Below, piece by piece: positions 63,800-64,000 of a stretch of DNA of 64,000 nucleotides. The stretch is taken from the NCBI GenBank assembly GCA_965657135.1, contig CBFHNF010000006.1, forward strand, positions 68,910-132,909, read 5' to 3'. The number at the start of each line of letters is the position of its first letter. The stretch's first letter is position 1. Origin of the DNA: HIMB11 sp965657135. GTDB lineage: Bacteria; Pseudomonadota; Alphaproteobacteria; Rhodobacterales; Rhodobacteraceae. Under the pieces are notes generated by a model. It searched no databases, was not told where the DNA came from, and saw only the letters and a list, made by a program, of their open reading frames with translations. The translations under genes were made by a program, and so were the position numbers.

Positions 63800-64000
63800 A
63801 TGCGAAGCGCAATCATAACGCGAAACACAGCCGAGACACAGATTTCTGTGACCATCAATCTGGATGGCACTGGGACGTACAACAATCAAACGGGCGTAGG
63901 CTTTTTCGATCATATGTTGGATCAACTCTCGCGCCATTCGTTGATTGACATGACCATTCGCGCCAGCGGTGATTATCACATTGATGATCACCATACGGTT
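63800..64000 (+). CDS. hisB: Imidazoleglycerol-phosphate dehydratase, 5' part (runs off the window)
   Basis: The first 67 codons are present. The product starts MRSAIITRNTAETQISVTINLDGTG and has GVGFFDHMLDQLSRHS (about 33-48) and DYHIDDHHT at the window edge, the histidine-rich manganese-binding motifs of IGPD. It makes imidazole-acetol phosphate in histidine synthesis. The ribosome site is an AAGAGTAAG-like stretch, weak. It is divergent from the FadL-like gene. Confidence 0.93.
   Translation, partial: MRSAIITRNTAETQISVTINLDGTGTYNNQTGVGFFDHMLDQLSRHSLIDMTIRASGDYHIDDHHTV

Noticed and set aside
1..64000. Mobile elements, prophage, CRISPR array, toxin-antitoxin or defence island
   Set aside because: No transposase, integrase, phage structural gene, regularly spaced repeats or paired toxin genes were seen; gene order is typical core chromosome.

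Overview
The window looks like a chromosomal segment of a marine alphaproteobacterium of the Rhodobacteraceae (Roseobacter group). The main reasons are an intact dddP-type DMSP lyase, a heterotetrameric sarcosine oxidase operon, TRAP-type uptake, the yajC-secD-secF-ccm gene order, a CcmI-RuvX-DUF1289 string, and a FliG of the divergent Rhodobacteraceae type. Base composition looks near 50% G+C by eye (not computed). Nearly all of it is dense core genome. I see no insertion sequence, prophage, integrase or CRISPR array.

Layout. 0-5 kb: ispG, diacylglycerol kinase, two near-identical tRNA-Asp genes, lon. 5-12 kb: MaoC-like protein, tRNA-Val, a 41-residue membrane peptide, a DUF1624 acetyltransferase-like protein, tgt and tig, an MFS transporter, an aldo/keto reductase, a low-coding stretch, tRNA-Leu. 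12-21 kb: glnB-glnA, a DUF3445 protein, dddP, a membrane LytTR regulator, purB, a fliG split into two overlapping frames, a DUF1223 protein. 21-32 kb: acnB, then on the minus strand yajC-secD-secF-Mth938-ccmA-ccmB-ccmC-ccmD-ccmG (protein export and haem/cytochrome c maturation), with serS divergent. 32-46 kb: yfgM-like-bamB-der (outer-membrane assembly and ribosome GTPase), an RND efflux pair, an Atm1-type ABC exporter, a LysM protein, a LOG-family hydrolase, sodB. 46-54 kb: soxBDAG sarcosine oxidase, ccmI-ruvX-DUF1289, a PhyH-like dioxygenase with a TauE/SafE exporter. 55-64 kb: kpsF-kdsB-kdsA (KDO synthesis) downstream of a decaying nucleotide-sugar epimerase pseudogene, a TRAP transporter (dctP-dctQ-dctM), a PagL-like lipid A deacylase, a FadL-like porin and the 5' end of hisB.

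How the genes work together. The accessory themes are use of marine C1/osmolyte compounds (DMSP by DddP, sarcosine by SoxBDAG, possibly methylamine-type chemistry by DUF3445), envelope building and remodelling (KDO, BamB, PagL, FadL, LysM) and cytochrome c biogenesis.

I did not find a clearly new multi-gene system. The observations most worth a second look are the fliG split by a one-base frame change, the epimerase gene with three independent lesions, the membrane LytTR protein tail to tail with dddP, the RND permease with an extra membrane segment between its two halves, and several very small genes.
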